From: Euglena gracilis
Taxonomy: Eukaryota; Euglenida; Euglenophyceae; Euglenales
DNA length: 64,000 nt
Direction: 5' to 3'
Assembly: GCA_039621445.1 (NCBI GenBank)
Contig: CP154956.1
Span: 19,557,295 to 19,621,294 of the forward strand
The position numbers and the translations under genes are program-made. Below are positions 1 through 10,715 of the stretch, one piece after another; position 1 is the first letter of the stretch; every line of letters begins with the position of its first letter. The notes under the pieces were generated by a model. That model was not told the origin of the DNA. It worked only from the letters and a program-made list of their open reading frames with translations, and did no database searches.

Positions 1-38
1 AAAGTTTTGATGGTCACCCCCTACTGGGATTCAGCCAC

Positions 39-1105
39 ATGGTGGCCCCAGTTAATAAAAATGAAAGTTCCAGGGACCCCCTGCCTAAAAATCACCCCCT
101 ACACAGGTATGTTCACCAATTGAAGGGGGGAAAAAATGCCACCCCCCAGGTGGCCCCTCCTTTGCATAATTTGCTCAGGCATATTTTGGAGGGGAAACAA
201 ATACAAAATTCAACCATTAAAGATTTCCTGGGAAGAAACCCCAGTTTGAAAAGGTACCAAAGTGCCTTTACGCTTTTATGGGTGATTCTGGACAAAATGG
301 GGGTGCCCCCCCCTTTAGCCACCACTGACCAAGTGGCTGACGCTTTAATTCAACTTTTTCAATTTTCAAAGGCCCAAGCCCGTAATGCATACAGTGCTAT
401 GCTTTTGATCCCTGGCTTTGGTGGCTTAAGGTTTAATACCTTATTAACACCTTATTAAAGGCTTTGGAACCAAAATATGGAGAAGTATGGTGCTTTTTGG
501 GATCCCCTCCTAATCCTCCTGGGGCTGGCAAGGCAGCCTGTGCCCACTGATATTTGTGCATTGCGCACACAGCTCATTTTTTGTTCACGCATCCTCTGTT
601 TATACCGTTCATCTGATTTGGCACAAGTCAAAAGAACCACAAGTGTGTTGGGGGGGCACCCTACATTCAAATCAAACGTAAGGGGCAAAAATTCCACAAA
701 TGGGAAAGAGTGGTCTCAATTCCCCAATGTCCCCAAATCAGTCCCTTTCATTTAATTATGGCTTATGTGGCCGCCACCCGTTTTAACGTAAAGCCTGGGG
801 GTCCCCTTTTGGTTTCATTAAAACCCCCCTACACACCCATAAGTGCTGACACAATTGCTTCTATTACAAGAGAATTTTTGTCCAAACAAGGTGTACCCCC
901 CCATGTGTGGGGACCCCACTCCACCAGAGGGGCGGGGGTTGGATTGCTCAAAAAATTGGGCCTTTCAGCCCAGGAAGTTTGTGAAATTGGTCAATGGAAA
1001 GGGGTTGAGGCCTTTACAGCCCACTATCAAAGACTTGGTGCCCAAGGTGCCTTGGAAAATGCCCTGGCCCCCCTAATTTCAGTGCACAATCTGGCCTCAC
1101 AATAG
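39..1105 (+). pseudogene. Broken tyrosine recombinase (DIRS/Crypton-like)
   Basis: Two reading frames (39-458 and 710-1105), with a degenerate third between them, together look like a tyrosine recombinase. The first resembles a helical N-terminal DNA-binding domain. The last carries the C-terminal catalytic signature: an HxxR box (His-Ser-Thr-Arg, 917-928), a downstream Gln-Trp-Lys, and a Tyr at 1025 in the context His-Tyr-Gln, where the nucleophile is expected. This order (HxxR, then W, then Y) is typical of recombinases in DIRS, Ngaro and Crypton elements. The frame changes and stops near 455 and 750 mean no intact protein is made. The segment 13-75 recurs at about 9920-9986, which suggests the recombinase belongs to a dispersed element. 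The window starts too close to show the element's left end. Assignment to DIRS versus Crypton cannot be made without a neighbouring reverse transcriptase. Confidence 0.6.
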
Positions 1106-1130
1106 CAAAGTGTGGAGCCCGAGGTGTCTC

Positions 1131-1496
1131 GTACTCCCTCGAGGAATACCGACAAGGGAGGAAGGGACACCGAGGGCGAAGCACAAAGACATTGTGAGCC
1201 CGACCCCCCCCTCCCGTTGAAAAAAGTTGTCTTCAAACGCCCTCGGTCAGCAAGTGGGGGCCAGGGGGGGGGGGGGAAGAGGGGGGGGACCCCCCCAGGG
1301 GAAGAGACAGGACCACGGTCGCCACGTCGGAGACAATGCAGCCAACTCCGGCGAGGCGGCACTAAGGGGAGACGCCTAACCCAGCACAACGAACAATCAC
1401 ACAACACCGCCGGCGAGCAAGGCATGGCCTCACAATGTCTTTGTGCTTCGCCCTCGGTGTCCCTTCCTCCCTGGTCGGTTTTCCTCGAGGGTGTAC
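1131..1496. repeat. Foldback/MITE-like repeat with 67-bp inverted ends
   Basis: The left arm (1131-1197) and right arm (1430-1496) are near-perfect reverse complements over about 67 bp, beginning at GTAC and running through CCCTCGAGGAA and GGGCGAAGCACAAAGAC. The 230-bp centre is G/C-rich with long G and C runs and no coding signal. No clear target duplication is visible. Part of the right arm's flank (CGGCGAGCAAGGCATGGCC) recurs near 19026, so the unit is dispersed. Confidence 0.7.
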
Positions 1497-1837
1497 GAAA
1501 TCACCCGAAGAAATGTAAAGGCACTTTGATAGCGCTGAGATTTCTCACAAGGAAATCGTTAATGGTTTGAATTTTTATTCGCTTCTCCTGACCGCCCCCC
1601 CCCCCCGTGCAGGCACCCGCGGATTATTGGTGTGACCGGATTTCCGGACCCGAGAAGTTAATAGCCTAGAGGTGAGGGTCCCTAGTTTTTCCAGAGCCCG
1701 CACTTTGCCCCCAACTCCCCGCCGGTCCGGAGATCTAGCCCGAGCAAAAGAAGCTGTGTACCGTTTTTTTCCAAAAGAACTTTTTGTTCGACCGACAACA
1801 GGGTCATTTTTGGGATAAAAAAATCGAAAATTGAAAG

Positions 1838-2425
1838 TATCTCGAAAACGCTGGGGGTTGAGAAAAACTACAGAGGGCCTCATTCCACAACTTTGGGACG
1901 CCCTTTCCACCGGTATGCGCGGTTTGGGCCAACTCCCCGCCTGGGCCGAGATAAGGCCGTTTTTCCGTTTCGCCAGGGGGGGGCTCTACCAAAAAGGCGT
2001 AAAAAATTTGGGCAAAAAAAATTTCGATTTTTTCGACTTTTTGGCCCGAAAACGGCTAAGTCGGACAGTGGAGAAAGTGTACAAAAATGGTCCAAATTGG
2101 CGGACAATGGGCAGAACTCGGGCTGGGCAGGGAGTTTCGGGGAAATAAAATACCAGTAGATAGGGCGTTCCAAGGGCTTCAATTTAGGTCTCAGGACATT
2201 TTATTCAACTCCCCACCATTTTGGAGATATTTTGCAAAAACTGGTTTTTTGGCCCGTTTTGGGCTCCAAATGGCAGAGTCCCCCATGGCGAAACCACAAA
2301 ACGGCCATATCTCGGCCCAGGCGGGGAGTTGGCCCAAACCGCGCATACCGGTGGGCAGGGCGTCCCAAAGTTGTGGAACGAGGTACCCTTTACTTTTTCT
2401 CAACTCCCCAGCGTTTTCGAGATAT
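1838..2425. repeat. Long inverted repeat (foldback), arms about 150 bp
   Basis: The left arm (about 1838-1990) starts TATCTCGAAAACGCTGGGG and reads through a CCACCGGTATGCGCGG segment. The right arm (about 2268-2425) is its reverse complement and ends CCCCAGCGTTTTCGAGATA. The spacer is about 280 bp and AT-richer. The short frames inside are by-products of the repeat. It looks like a foldback or non-autonomous DNA element; no TSD was confirmed. Confidence 0.7.
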
Positions 2426-3106
2426 GATGATGATGCCCATGATGCGCACCACGGGTCATAACGGCCATCATTGAAACCCCTTCCTTGGTTCGTAGTTTTT
2501 GCGGATCCTTCGGCCTCGGCTGTTTGTTGAGGCGGCCGCCGGGCTTCGAAGCCAAATTCTTCAATCTTTTCTTTTTTGTCCTTAGGCTTTTTCCATGGCA
2601 CCTTCAAAACCATTTTTTCCTCAAATTCTGTACCTTGCATGCACAAACAATTAGTATTTTTTTGTAGACTGGACCAGTGCATTGGTTGGGCAAAGAACCC
2701 TGTGTGTGAGACTGGTTTGAATTTGGTGGGTTCGAGTGGGGACTTTCTCAGGTTAATTAGGGAAAATGGGCAAATCCTACTGTGGAAAATTGGTCGGCCG
2801 GTCTTGAAAATTTCAAAGAATCGGCCCAGCAAGGTCAAAAATTGAGTTCAGGCTTTCAAGCCGAACCATAATAATCTTTTCCCTAGGTTAAATTCGACTG
2901 AAAACCAAAAAGTGGTATTTCAGTGATTTTCGGCCCCACTCAGGCAAATTTTGGCCAATTTTTGGGTTAGGACCCCTTTACATCATAACCCATGATGGCC
3001 ATCGTGTCCCATGATGGCCATCATGGGGGGGGGGGGGGCGAAAACTGCCAATTTTCGGCTCGAAAACACTTTTTCCGGGTTCAGGAAGCCAAAAAAACTT
3101 GCTTTT
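2426..3106. other. Non-coding spacer with CATGATGGCCATCATG palindrome
   Basis: No gene is supported here. The stretch holds GATGATG microsatellite-like sequence (2424-2475), T/C-rich DNA, and a perfect 16-bp palindrome CATGATGGCCATCATG at 3010-3025 followed by a G run. A 14-nt part of the palindrome recurs at 10702-10715, immediately before the resumption of ORF3. Confidence 0.5.
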
Positions 3107-4896
3107 GCACTCCCAGAAACTCTGCCATTGTCCTCGGGACGGCAGGGACCGTGCGCGGTGTCGGTGGTCGTGGCGGTATCTCCTCCACTTCCATTTCGAC
3201 ATCCGGTCTAGGAGGTTGATCCTCCACAACCGCTGGCGCAGGTGCTACGGGAGGTTGATCCTCCGGTGCGACAGATGGCTCTGTCGGCTGGGGTTCATCC
3301 CCTGAAGATGGTTGCACTGCTGCCGGAGATGGGGGTGTGGGGACACCGACATCTGGTGTCTCCACGACCTCGGCGGCGGAGCTTGATGCTACGTCTCCAC
3401 CTCGTGCCGTTAGTGCAGCAGCCACGGCAGTAATGCCGGTGACTACGGCGCCGAGCACACGGCCTCCTAATGAGGTGCGTGCTGCGGGGCTGGTAGGTTC
3501 TTCGAGGATATCCTCGACGACCATACCAGTCACCTCGGCTGGAGGCTCAGCCGTTGGAACAGGCGTAGCAGCCACAGGTATATCTCCTGCGGGTGCTTCG
3601 TCTGGCCTAGGCTGTGCCAGAGTAGGCAGAGCAGCGTAGAGGATATCCTCCACGTTCTCACCTACCTCCTCAGGAAGTTCTTGGTCTCCACCTACCGGTG
3701 GACAGACGGGAGCCGCCGCGGGAGCCGGGGAAACCGATCGTTCCCCTGCCGCGCGCGGGGCAGAGACGAAGGATACAGCCGTTCCTGTCGGAGACGGCGG
3801 CGCTGCCTCCAGAATGGTGACGGAGGGGCTGCGGTCGCGTTCCTCCCGCTGCGGAATCGCGGTCGTGGAAGCGACTGACGCCTCCCGTCTCCTTCGCGCC
3901 AGAGGTTCATCCTCTGGGGCGATGAAGGCGCGCAGATCCTCGGGCGAACGAGGATCGTCGGGGTGCAATCGGCATCCCTGGGCATCCGCCAGCCTGTAAA
4001 AGGCCAGCGTACTGCTACTGGCGCTGTTGGGCCAGGGTGGCGGCCATGATGGCTGCACCCAGCGTTGGCAGGCCTGTTCGGGCCCAGGAAGCCGCGGTAA
4101 CACGTGTCTTCCCAGACGTCGAAAAAGCCCTCCTGGAACTCCCGGACGCATGCCAGAATCGGCACACCTGTTTCGAGGATGGCCCTCGGGTTCGCCATCA
4201 ACGGGAGAAAAACCTCCCGGTCGAGGGTTCCTCCGAACTGTCGCCTCAAGTGTTCGTCCAGGCTGATATCAGACAGGCGCCAGTTGGGCCGCAAGTAGCC
4301 GATTATCCGGCGACGAGGACCCTCGATGGCGTCACCGTAATCCGGTGGCAGGCTTTCCATACCAGGCCTATCGTCCTGGGGGTCACGAAGATGTATATAC
4401 ACCTCCACGACGTAGGTGGTCCAGGCTCGCCACCAGAACTGCTGCAGCATAAAAATACGCTGCTTGTGGACGCGGCGACTTCTGCCCTGGACATCCGGGG
4501 CGTCGCGGCACACATGCATAAGCATGCGGCGTCCCATCTCCAGGCCCGAGTTATTCCGAGGCGGTGGAGGACTTCCACGCACGACGAATCCCCAGAAGTC
4601 GACAGGAAATTCCTGCCGGCAGTACTTACAACAGAGGTCATACCCCTGCGGGTAAGCCAGGGAAACACGCTTAACGCGGAAGGTGGAGCCGTAATGGCTC
4701 ACCAGCCACACCTGGAGGATGTTGCACCACAACACCTCAATCAGGCGTTCGATGTCGGGGTGCAGTGGGAAGTATTTCCACTGGACTCCGAAGGGTCCTA
4801 CCGAATGAACACATTCGAAGTAGGCCTTCAGCATTCGGGCCAACACGTGCTGGTCTCGGAATGCCGGTCCCAACTGGTATGCTGTAACAAGCAACA
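3107..4896 (-). pseudogene. Family A ORF3, central part, inverted block
   Basis: Read on the minus strand, this block matches the middle of ORF3 of the complete element (about 59251-60998). It includes the Cys-x-x-Cys segment followed by Glu-Phe-Pro-Val-Asp-Phe, the LQQFWWRAW motif, and the Pro/Ala/Glu-rich tail. Two frames cover it because of one frameshift near 3700-4150. It preserves the frame across the LQQFWWRAW region, which the complete element has lost. It starts exactly where the neighbouring plus-strand block (4897-5804) stops and ends where the third block (10716 onward) starts, so one ancestral ORF3 was cut in three and this part flipped. Domain function is unknown. Confidence 0.8.
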
Positions 4897-5804
4897 GTAT
4901 GCTGAGGCCCCGATTCCGGGTGCCCCACATGATGAGAGGGTTTCAGCCCCGGTATTCGCCGCGGCTACCAGCAGCCGGTCCGCATATGCGGTACCAGATC
5001 CATCTGCCGTCCAGCAGCCGGCACCTCAGCCACCAATGCAGCGCAGATCGCGCCTGCCCCCGTATGCGGGAGAGATGATCTTCCGCACTACGGAGACGTT
5101 AGAGCGGGCGATGCGTATGTGCGCACACCCCCAACGTAGCCCTTTATGCAAACCCTTTGGGATGCATACTGTGCTCAGTTGTTGGTGGTAGCCAACACGC
5201 CTGTGGCTCAGTGGTGTCCCTGTGGTCAAGCCCTGATGACGGGGAGACGGTACTTCTCGTCCGCAGCCGATTCCGGCTTCGAACCCGGCGAGACCATGAT
5301 GGACCTGGGCGTGTATTTGCCGCCCATGCTGCAAACGCAAACGCCGGTGGGATCACACACCGTGCATATGCGTGAGCACACGCCCCCACCAGTAGGTGAA
5401 GCTGTGCACGTCCCACCTGGGATGACGAGAATTTTTGCTCGCCCGCCCTCGCCGCAGCGAATGCCGCCGCGCGAGCCGCCAGCGGAGCAATTTGTCTCGC
5501 TGTACGCGACGCACTCGGATTACCCGCGAGGCGCACGCGTGCTCCCAGCCGGACAGTCGGACGTGCCCCCTGAGGCATACGTCCAACGCATGTTCACGCA
5601 CTGGATGCCACAGGCATCCCCGGTCGCCCCTGCCCCTGGCGTTGAGCCACGGCGGCAGGTGGAGCCTGTATGCCTTCGAAGGTGAAGGTGGACAACCCTT
5701 GCTGGATGCCCAGCCGGGTTTCTGGGAGCTCTGGTTCTGGCTGGGATATCCCTGCCAGAACTGGGGTCTCTTCAGCGATTCCACTGGTCGCAGTTACCTG
5801 CACC
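4897..5804 (+). pseudogene. Family A ORF3, N-terminal part with internal deletion
   Basis: This block matches 57340-58100 of the complete ORF3 and then jumps, at about 5640, to 59117-59251, so about 1 kb is missing. The conserved N-terminal domain is visible, including the WCPCGQ motif and the following Leu-Met-Thr-Gly. A frameshift near 5140 (an ACCCCCAACG tract) breaks the frame. It ends at CTGCACCA, exactly the point at which the inverted block 3107-4896 begins in ORF3 coordinates. Confidence 0.8.
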
Positions 5805-6483
5805 ATGTTTACGTTGGTTGTCACCACCCGCCGTTGGACGGCCACGGGGCAGCTCATACTGCTTGCCGTGGCACGCCCTCAGGCGGGGTATTACACCCAA
5901 GGTCCGGCCAACCAGAGTCTCGTCCTTGGGCGCAGTTACGCGCGCCGGTCGATCCCCGCGGTATGCCCTCTGCCCGTACGGGATCGACCAGGACTCACAC
6001 GGCGGGACCTGGGTCTCGAACCCACGACCTCCTGCCTGTGAGCCCAGCACCTTACCTAATAAGCTACTCGAGCGATACTCGGCTTGGTACTACACGCCGG
6101 CTACCAACCTACGTAGGATCTCCCGTCTGCCGCACACACTCCCCTCCCAAGAGCCTTACTACACTAGCCCACTGCGTCACTATGGCCGTGGCCCCTGCAG
6201 CTCGGGTTATGCCTCACACGGCCCTGGTTGGCTGAGTGCTTCTCACGAGTACTGCGTCACCAGGCTGCCGACCCCTGCAGCTCGGGTTTGCTATTGCCGG
6301 CAGTTTACGTGTTGTCGACTTCCACGGGCTCTGCCGCCTTGGAGCGTCCCCCTTTGCATCGGCTTGAGACTTTGGAACGGTGTAGGAGTTTCAATCGCCC
6401 TAGACTCGGCGCGTCCGCCTCCGCCTTCCGGGCGCCGTGGGGTCAGGCTCTGATTTCCCGGTTCGTGTCGCATTAGACGGGTT
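5805..6483 (-). repeat. Non-autonomous insertion between ORF3 block and LTR
   Basis: No protein is supported. Read on the minus strand, this begins right after the PBS of the LTR at 6496-6802 and runs to the broken ORF3 at 5804. It contains a duplicated unit (ACTGCGTCAC ... CCCCTGCAGCTCGGGTT at about 6170-6215 and 6250-6290) and the tRNA-like segment described separately. It may be the shortened internal region of a non-autonomous (TRIM-like) LTR element. Confidence 0.4.
6001..6073 (-). repeat. tRNA-Val-like SINE head or tRNA pseudogene
   Basis: On the minus strand there is a tRNA-shaped segment with an A-box-like TAGCTTATTAGG (6055-6066) and a perfect B box GGTTCGAGACC (6012-6022), 32 nt apart. 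The anticodon-loop region reads CTCACA followed by GCAG-AGGTC, close to eukaryotic tRNA-Val(CAC). The T arm pairs, but acceptor and anticodon stems are poor, so this is more likely a tRNA-derived SINE promoter or a tRNA pseudogene than a working tRNA gene. It lies inside a retroelement-derived insertion. Confidence 0.6.
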
Positions 6484-6495
6484 CCTCTGCTACCA
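6484..6495 (-). promoter_or_regulatory. Primer-binding site, initiator tRNA-Met type
   Basis: Immediately inside the LTR the minus strand reads TGGTAGCAGAGG. This is the exact complement of the last 12 nt (CCUCUGCUACCA) of metazoan-type initiator methionine tRNA. It is the longest such match among the PBSs in this window and fixes the orientation of the LTR at 6496-6802. Confidence 0.85.
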
Positions 6496-6802
6496 AGTGT
6501 ACGTCTGATTCCCAATTCCCCCTTCCCAATTCCCAAAAGCCTTCGCTTTCGCCTTGGCGCACCTACTTGGGAACTGAAAATCAGAGTAACAGAAAATCCC
6601 TTTTCCCACTTCCCAAGAAGCAAAGCACGGAGCAATGCAGGGAGGACGGACTGGATAACCTAGTCCGGTCCGGAGAAAAGGAAAGACAAACAGAATACCA
6701 CCTGTGGAGAGAGCAGGGGCACCCATTAGGAAATCCTAATAGGACCTGCTTCCATCCTAACCTCCTCAACGGAAGGGGACAGAAGCATACGCCTGGTACA
6801 CA
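6496..6802 (-). repeat. Family A LTR (307 bp)
   Basis: The ends on the minus strand are TGTGTACC and CGTACACT, with a PBS directly after and a purine run (GGGGGAA) directly before. The body is shared with the LTRs at 13298, 35979, 39057 and 63575, including GGCGTATGCTTCTGTCC near the start. The internal hairpin (6732-6746) is present with two G-T wobble pairs. Confidence 0.85.
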
Positions 6803-7520
6803 TTCCCCCAGCATTTCGAAAACGTTTTCCACAAACGAAAACACCGTTTCCCACATTTGGGGTAAAGAGAAAGCAGCCCCCGCACGAACCGCAATTTTAC
6901 TGCTCGTTTTACATGCGGTAGGGAAAGCCAGTAGCTTATCCGCGCACGTTTCGCTGAATAAATTTCGGTGTCGAGTAGCCGCCCACCAGGTGTGTCCACT
7001 TCAGACAGCCCTGTACACCCCCCAGCAGCTACCCCAACCGACACCAACTTATGCACAGGCAACCACACAAACGTTCACCACAAGAAATAACCTTCCTACA
7101 AATGCGCTCACTGTCAGATAATCTCCGCTTACCATGATTTTGATTGTGGATGTCTACTTTAATCTTCCAAACCTATCCGAGTGGATCCCGCAACAGGCAA
7201 TTTTTCCTCCCCTAGCCAACGCCTTACACTTGGTAGTGGTACAGTCGGTACGGATTTAATAGATACTCAAAAGGTACATAGCTTGGGTACAATGGGTGAT
7301 ACATCCATCGGTACTCTTGGTAGTTTTTCACATCTCACAACTACACTGGGCAGTTCTGCGCAACTCGCAACTGCGAAACGAGCACTACAGTGCAAAGGCA
7401 TAGCCTCTCTTTTCGGATTTGCGCAGAGCACTCCCAATGCGCCTGTCGTGCCCTTCTCACTCACCGTGCATATCACGCTTCACGCACATAGCGCGAATTA
7501 CGCGCATATCTGAAAGAGAA
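6803..7520 (+). pseudogene. Family A protease-to-RT linker remnant
   Basis: Fragments of the stretch between protease and reverse transcriptase are recognisable: the CGAAAACGTTTTCCAC segment, the CCCCCCAGCAGCTAC segment near 7015, and the Asp-Phe-Asp-Cys-Gly-Cys-Leu motif near 7130-7155, as in the complete element near 53030. The frame is broken several times. The methyltransferase-like domain, RT and RNase H are missing, so the fragment passes straight to integrase. Confidence 0.6.
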
Positions 7521-8685
7521 AGAATTGCATTCGCGCTGTTTGCAAATTTTGCACCGGTGCGAAATTTGTCAAGCGGTGAAACCGCGCAGAGGTACCGTCC
7601 CTGGTACGCTTTACTTTTCCCCCGTACCCCCTGACATTTTTACGTCCCTCTGCATGGATTTTCTTGAATTAGAACCTTGCAAAGGATCAGACGGCAAAAT
7701 TTACAATTATGCTTTTCTTGTCGCCTGCAGGCTGGGTGGCTACATCGTAGCCACTCCATGCCAAAAAGCAGGGCACCGCGCATAATTTTAGTGCAGATAT
7801 TAATGGAGAAGGATAATTGCCTAATGGGCTTACCAAATCAGATTGTCAGTGATCAAGATCATTTGATCTCTTCCCGGTTCTTCACAACCCTATGCGGTTT
7901 ACTGGGAATCGAACAGCATTTTTCCATTATATACGGCCCGAAGGACAATGGCCGGACCGAGGCAGCAGTGAAGGCTGTTGCAAATATGCTCCGCCTGTCA
8001 CTGGCGGATTCGTGCCAAGCCTGGGTCCAGGTTTTGCCATGGTACCTGTTTTATATGAACACCCTACCGGGTTTAGTTTTACCGCACTCTCCATACAAAA
8101 TTGTTTTTGGGTGAGATCCACCAGCAATTGGTGATATACCATCAGAGAGACCAGCTCGACGTAGCGTAGCCTGTGAGACATGGTTCTCTGAAGTAGAGTC
8201 TCTCAGAACTACTGTTCAGAAGCGCATCACTGACATCCATTCGAAAAAGAGAATTTTTTTTGCAAGAATTCAAATCACCTGGCTATAGTGCTGGTGACTG
8301 TGTGTGGGTTCGAAATAGTCGAATCCGCATGCTAGACCTCCTCTGGCTCGGACCTTCCGCACTTCTCGAACGCGTTGGCAACAGTGGCCGCTACAGGGTG
8401 GCAATGCCCAACGGGATCAAGGATGTTGAAATGGATGATTTCAGGCCACACCTTTCCCCGCCTTATGGCAAAGCACTACAATTCCTTTATTTGAAGCCCC
8501 GCTCCAAGTTACCCGAAACGGATGATTTTGTTGTACACAAAATCCTGGATCACAAAGTCGACTGGGGAGTGCATTACTGGAAGGTCAGGTGGAAAGGCTA
8601 TGGGCCAGAGGACGACACCTGGGAGCCAGCCTCCAATTTTGTCGGTTATGTCCAACAGGACTGGAAGCTGTGGAATAAAATTTAA
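7521..8685 (+). pseudogene. Family A integrase and chromodomain, broken
   Basis: Three overlapping frames (7525-7785, 7677-8114, 8260-8685) restore an integrase C-terminal half. The CxxC part of the zinc-binding domain (CEICQ) is followed by the catalytic core with CMDFLELE, then VSDQDHL, and the third acidic site as Thr-Glu-Ala-Ala. The C-terminal chromodomain reads [20 protein letters not shown] then KGYGPEDDTWEP, keeping the aromatic and acidic residues expected for histone-tail binding. Stops near 8114 and the frame changes make it inactive. It is followed, as in the complete element, by an ORF3 start region. Confidence 0.85.
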
Positions 8686-8779
8686 AACATAGACATCTCT
8701 GTTACTAATTTTGGAAATTGGCCTAGGCCTTTTCCTCCCCTCTCTGTTTTCCTCCCAACCCCAATTCATTTATCTCTTC

Positions 8780-8818
8780 ATTATCTACAGCTCATAAAGC
8801 TATCTTTCTCTCGCCAGG
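8780..8818 (+). promoter_or_regulatory. Possible 3' splice site before ORF3
   Basis: A pyrimidine tract ending TTTCTCTCGCCAG (CAG at 8815-8817) abuts the first ATG of the downstream frame (8819). A second ctacAG is at 8788-8790. The complete element and the minus-strand copy have similar tracts about 100 nt upstream of ORF3. This is inference from position and sequence only. Confidence 0.35.
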
Positions 8819-9400
8819 ATGCAGGACCCGGGTGAGCGCGGCCCAGGCCTGCCCCCCGTACAGTATGCTCTCCCTCCCCCCCCCCCCAAACGCCTATGCG
8901 GTGGCCCCACAAGCCCAAGGGGCGCCCGCATACGCGGTACATCAACCCCCTCCTGCCGCCTATGCGGCCCAAGGCACAAATGCCACCCCCCGCTCAAACG
9001 GTTCAGGCACAAACGCCGTATCACCCTCAGGCACATATGCCACCCCCCTCTCAGCCACAAATGCCGCCCCGCTCTCAGGCGCAACCGCCACCTTCCGCTC
9101 ATGCGGCCCCTGTGCCAAACGGAGCTGCATATGCGACACAACCTGAACAGACGTATCACGTTCCAATGGAACGACCACCATCTCAGCAGGTACACCAGGT
9201 TCCGATGGAACAGCAACAATATGCGACGCAGGGGCATCACCTCCAATGGAGCAGGCGCATTACGCCATGCTTGGTCCCTCACCTCCCATCCTGTATACAC
9301 CACAGCATGTCATCTCTCAGCAACACCAACCCCAACCTGCACAGGGTGTGCCACCACCACACCTTGTACACGCCGTACAGGCGAATCCTCCCCCTTTCAA
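8819..9400 (+). pseudogene. ORF3-like Pro/Gln-rich N-terminus, diverged
   Basis: An ATG right after a pyrimidine tract opens a Pro/Gln/His-rich sequence with repeated Pro-Pro and Gln-Ala steps and Tyr-Ala-Val-like repeats, placed exactly where ORF3 starts in the complete element. The frame shifts within the C run at 8877-8887, so the coherent reading is 8896 onward. No part of the WCPCGQ domain is reached before the sequence turns into non-coding DNA near 9400. Confidence 0.45.
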
Positions 9401-9565
9401 AAAATGAGCATTTTTGGAGCGATTTTCAACGAAAAATGAGGGATTTTTCACCGATTTCGACCCGATTTCCGGCCCTTTTCACGTCCAGGAAATCGAAAAA
9501 TTTTCGGCCCTACCCCTTAGTTTCGAGGTGGGACGGGGGTCCGACCCACCACCCCTCTCCGTGTC
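9401..9565. other. Spacer without recognised features
   Basis: AT-leaning sequence with repeated GATTTTC/GATTTCG words; no gene or repeat boundary is clear. Confidence 0.4.
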
Positions 9566-9894
9566 GGGGGGGTCCGACCATGCTTGTGCTTACCAGCCGG
9601 GGGGGGGGTGCTATAGGGTGCCTCCCCCTAGCAGGCACACCCCCCTAGGGGAGGGATAGGGGTCCGGGCCGGACCCAGATAATTATCATTGAAAATGGCC
9701 GTTTCCGCACCACCGGAGCCTTCGGCGCCGGGGTCTGAGGGGGTTGCCTGCTAGGGGCAGGAACCCCCCAAAACACTACACCTCCCCCCCGGGGGGGGTC
9801 GGATCGGGTGCTATGGGGTGCCTGCCCCTAACACCCACTCCCCCCCCCGTGGGGTAGGCACCCGACTAAGCACAAGCCTGGGTCCGACCCCCCC
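9566..9894. repeat. MITE-like repeat with GGGTCCGACC inverted ends
   Basis: The left end (GGGGGGGTCCGACC then GCTTGTGCTTA) is the reverse complement of the right end (TAAGCACAAGC then GGTCCGACCCCCC). The interior is about 270 bp, rich in C/G runs, and includes a second nested pair of G-run/C-run ends near 9600-9660 and 9780-9850. It has no coding capacity. Confidence 0.65.
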
Positions 9895-9914
9895 TCAAGG
9901 CTTCCCATCCATCC

Positions 9915-9990
9915 ATGGCAACCCCCCACTGGGATTCAGCCACACGGTGGCCCCAAATAATAAAGATGGAAGTTCCAGGGACCAGGGTGT
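9915..9990 (+). repeat. Repeat of the window-start recombinase element
   Basis: About 65 bp here match 13-75 with few changes (ACTGGGATTCAGCCACA then GGTGGCCCCA and GTTCCAGGGACC), so this is a fragment of the same element that carries the tyrosine recombinase at 39-1105. Confidence 0.7.
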
Positions 9991-10018
9991 GACGTAGAGC
10001 TGAGCTCTTTGGGAGACC

Positions 10019-10253
10019 ACCCCGGCCCGGCCCGGCCTGCCAGCTGCCCGGCTGCGCGGCCCGGCGGCCCGTCCCGGCCGGCGGCCCGGCGGTCCACCAG
10101 CCCGGCCCGGCCCGGCGGTCCGGCGGCCCGGCCCGCCGGCCCGGCGGCCCGGCCCGGCCGGCAACCCGGCAGCCCGGCGGCCCGGCGGCCCCGCGGCCCG
10201 GCCGACGGCCCGGCGGCCCGGCGGCCCGGCGGCCCGGCGGCCCGGCGGCCCGG
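10019..10253. repeat. GC-only tandem repeat (CGGCCCGG-type)
   Basis: About 235 bp consist almost only of C and G in CCGGCCCGG and CGGCGGCCCGG units. All frames read as Pro/Ala/Gly/Arg repeats and should not be taken as genes. The solo LTR at 10254 inserted into this tract, because the tract continues after it (10658-10680). Confidence 0.85.
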
Positions 10254-10652
10254 AGTGTACGTCCTACCTTATCGCTTTCGCCCTTTGGTGTGCAGAAAAA
10301 GATATAAGTAGGAGAAACAAGAAAAAAATAAAATAAATATAAAAGTTGTATTGCCCTTTTCCACAATTAAGAGGAAGAGCACAAGACAGGGGAGGAAGCC
10401 CTATGGGCTACGACAAAATATGCCAAGTATCTGGCAGTCCTTTCAGGACTTGTTTGATGAAATCAAACTTGAAAATTGAACGTAGAAAAGAATACCACCT
10501 GCAGAGAGGAGGTCACGTGATCACGTGTGATTGTGATCACGATTATCCCTAAGCTCTGCCACAATCCTAATTCTGAGACTATGCTCAGCATTCAGATTGT
10601 GGATGAGCAGTTGTATGGCGAACCACAGAACTGGGATCGTGCCTGGTACACA
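10254..10652 (-). repeat. Solo LTR, family A subfamily 2, TSD CCCGG
   Basis: The minus strand starts TGTGTACCAGGCACG and ends GGACGTACACT, the same termini as the other family A LTRs but with a different 399-bp body that is shared with the LTR at 18545-18981. The five bases on each side are identical (CCCGG at 10249-10253 and 10653-10657). No internal region or PBS follows, so this is a solo LTR left by recombination. Confidence 0.9.
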
Positions 10653-10715
10653 CCCGGCCGGCGCCTCGGCAGCCCGGCGGCCAGACCCGCACATCATGTT
10701 TCATGATGGCCATCA

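Noticed and set aside
4037-5191. 384-codon plus-strand frame
   Set aside because: Most of it is antisense to the inverted ORF3 block, and the rest is the out-of-frame start of the next block.
6001-6073. Functional tRNA gene
   Set aside because: A and B boxes are good, but acceptor and anticodon stems do not pair properly.
10009-10366. Long frames in the GC-only tract on both strands
   Set aside because: They are simple Pro/Ala/Gly/Arg repeats from a CGGCCCGG tandem tract and are open because the tract contains no A/T to make stops.
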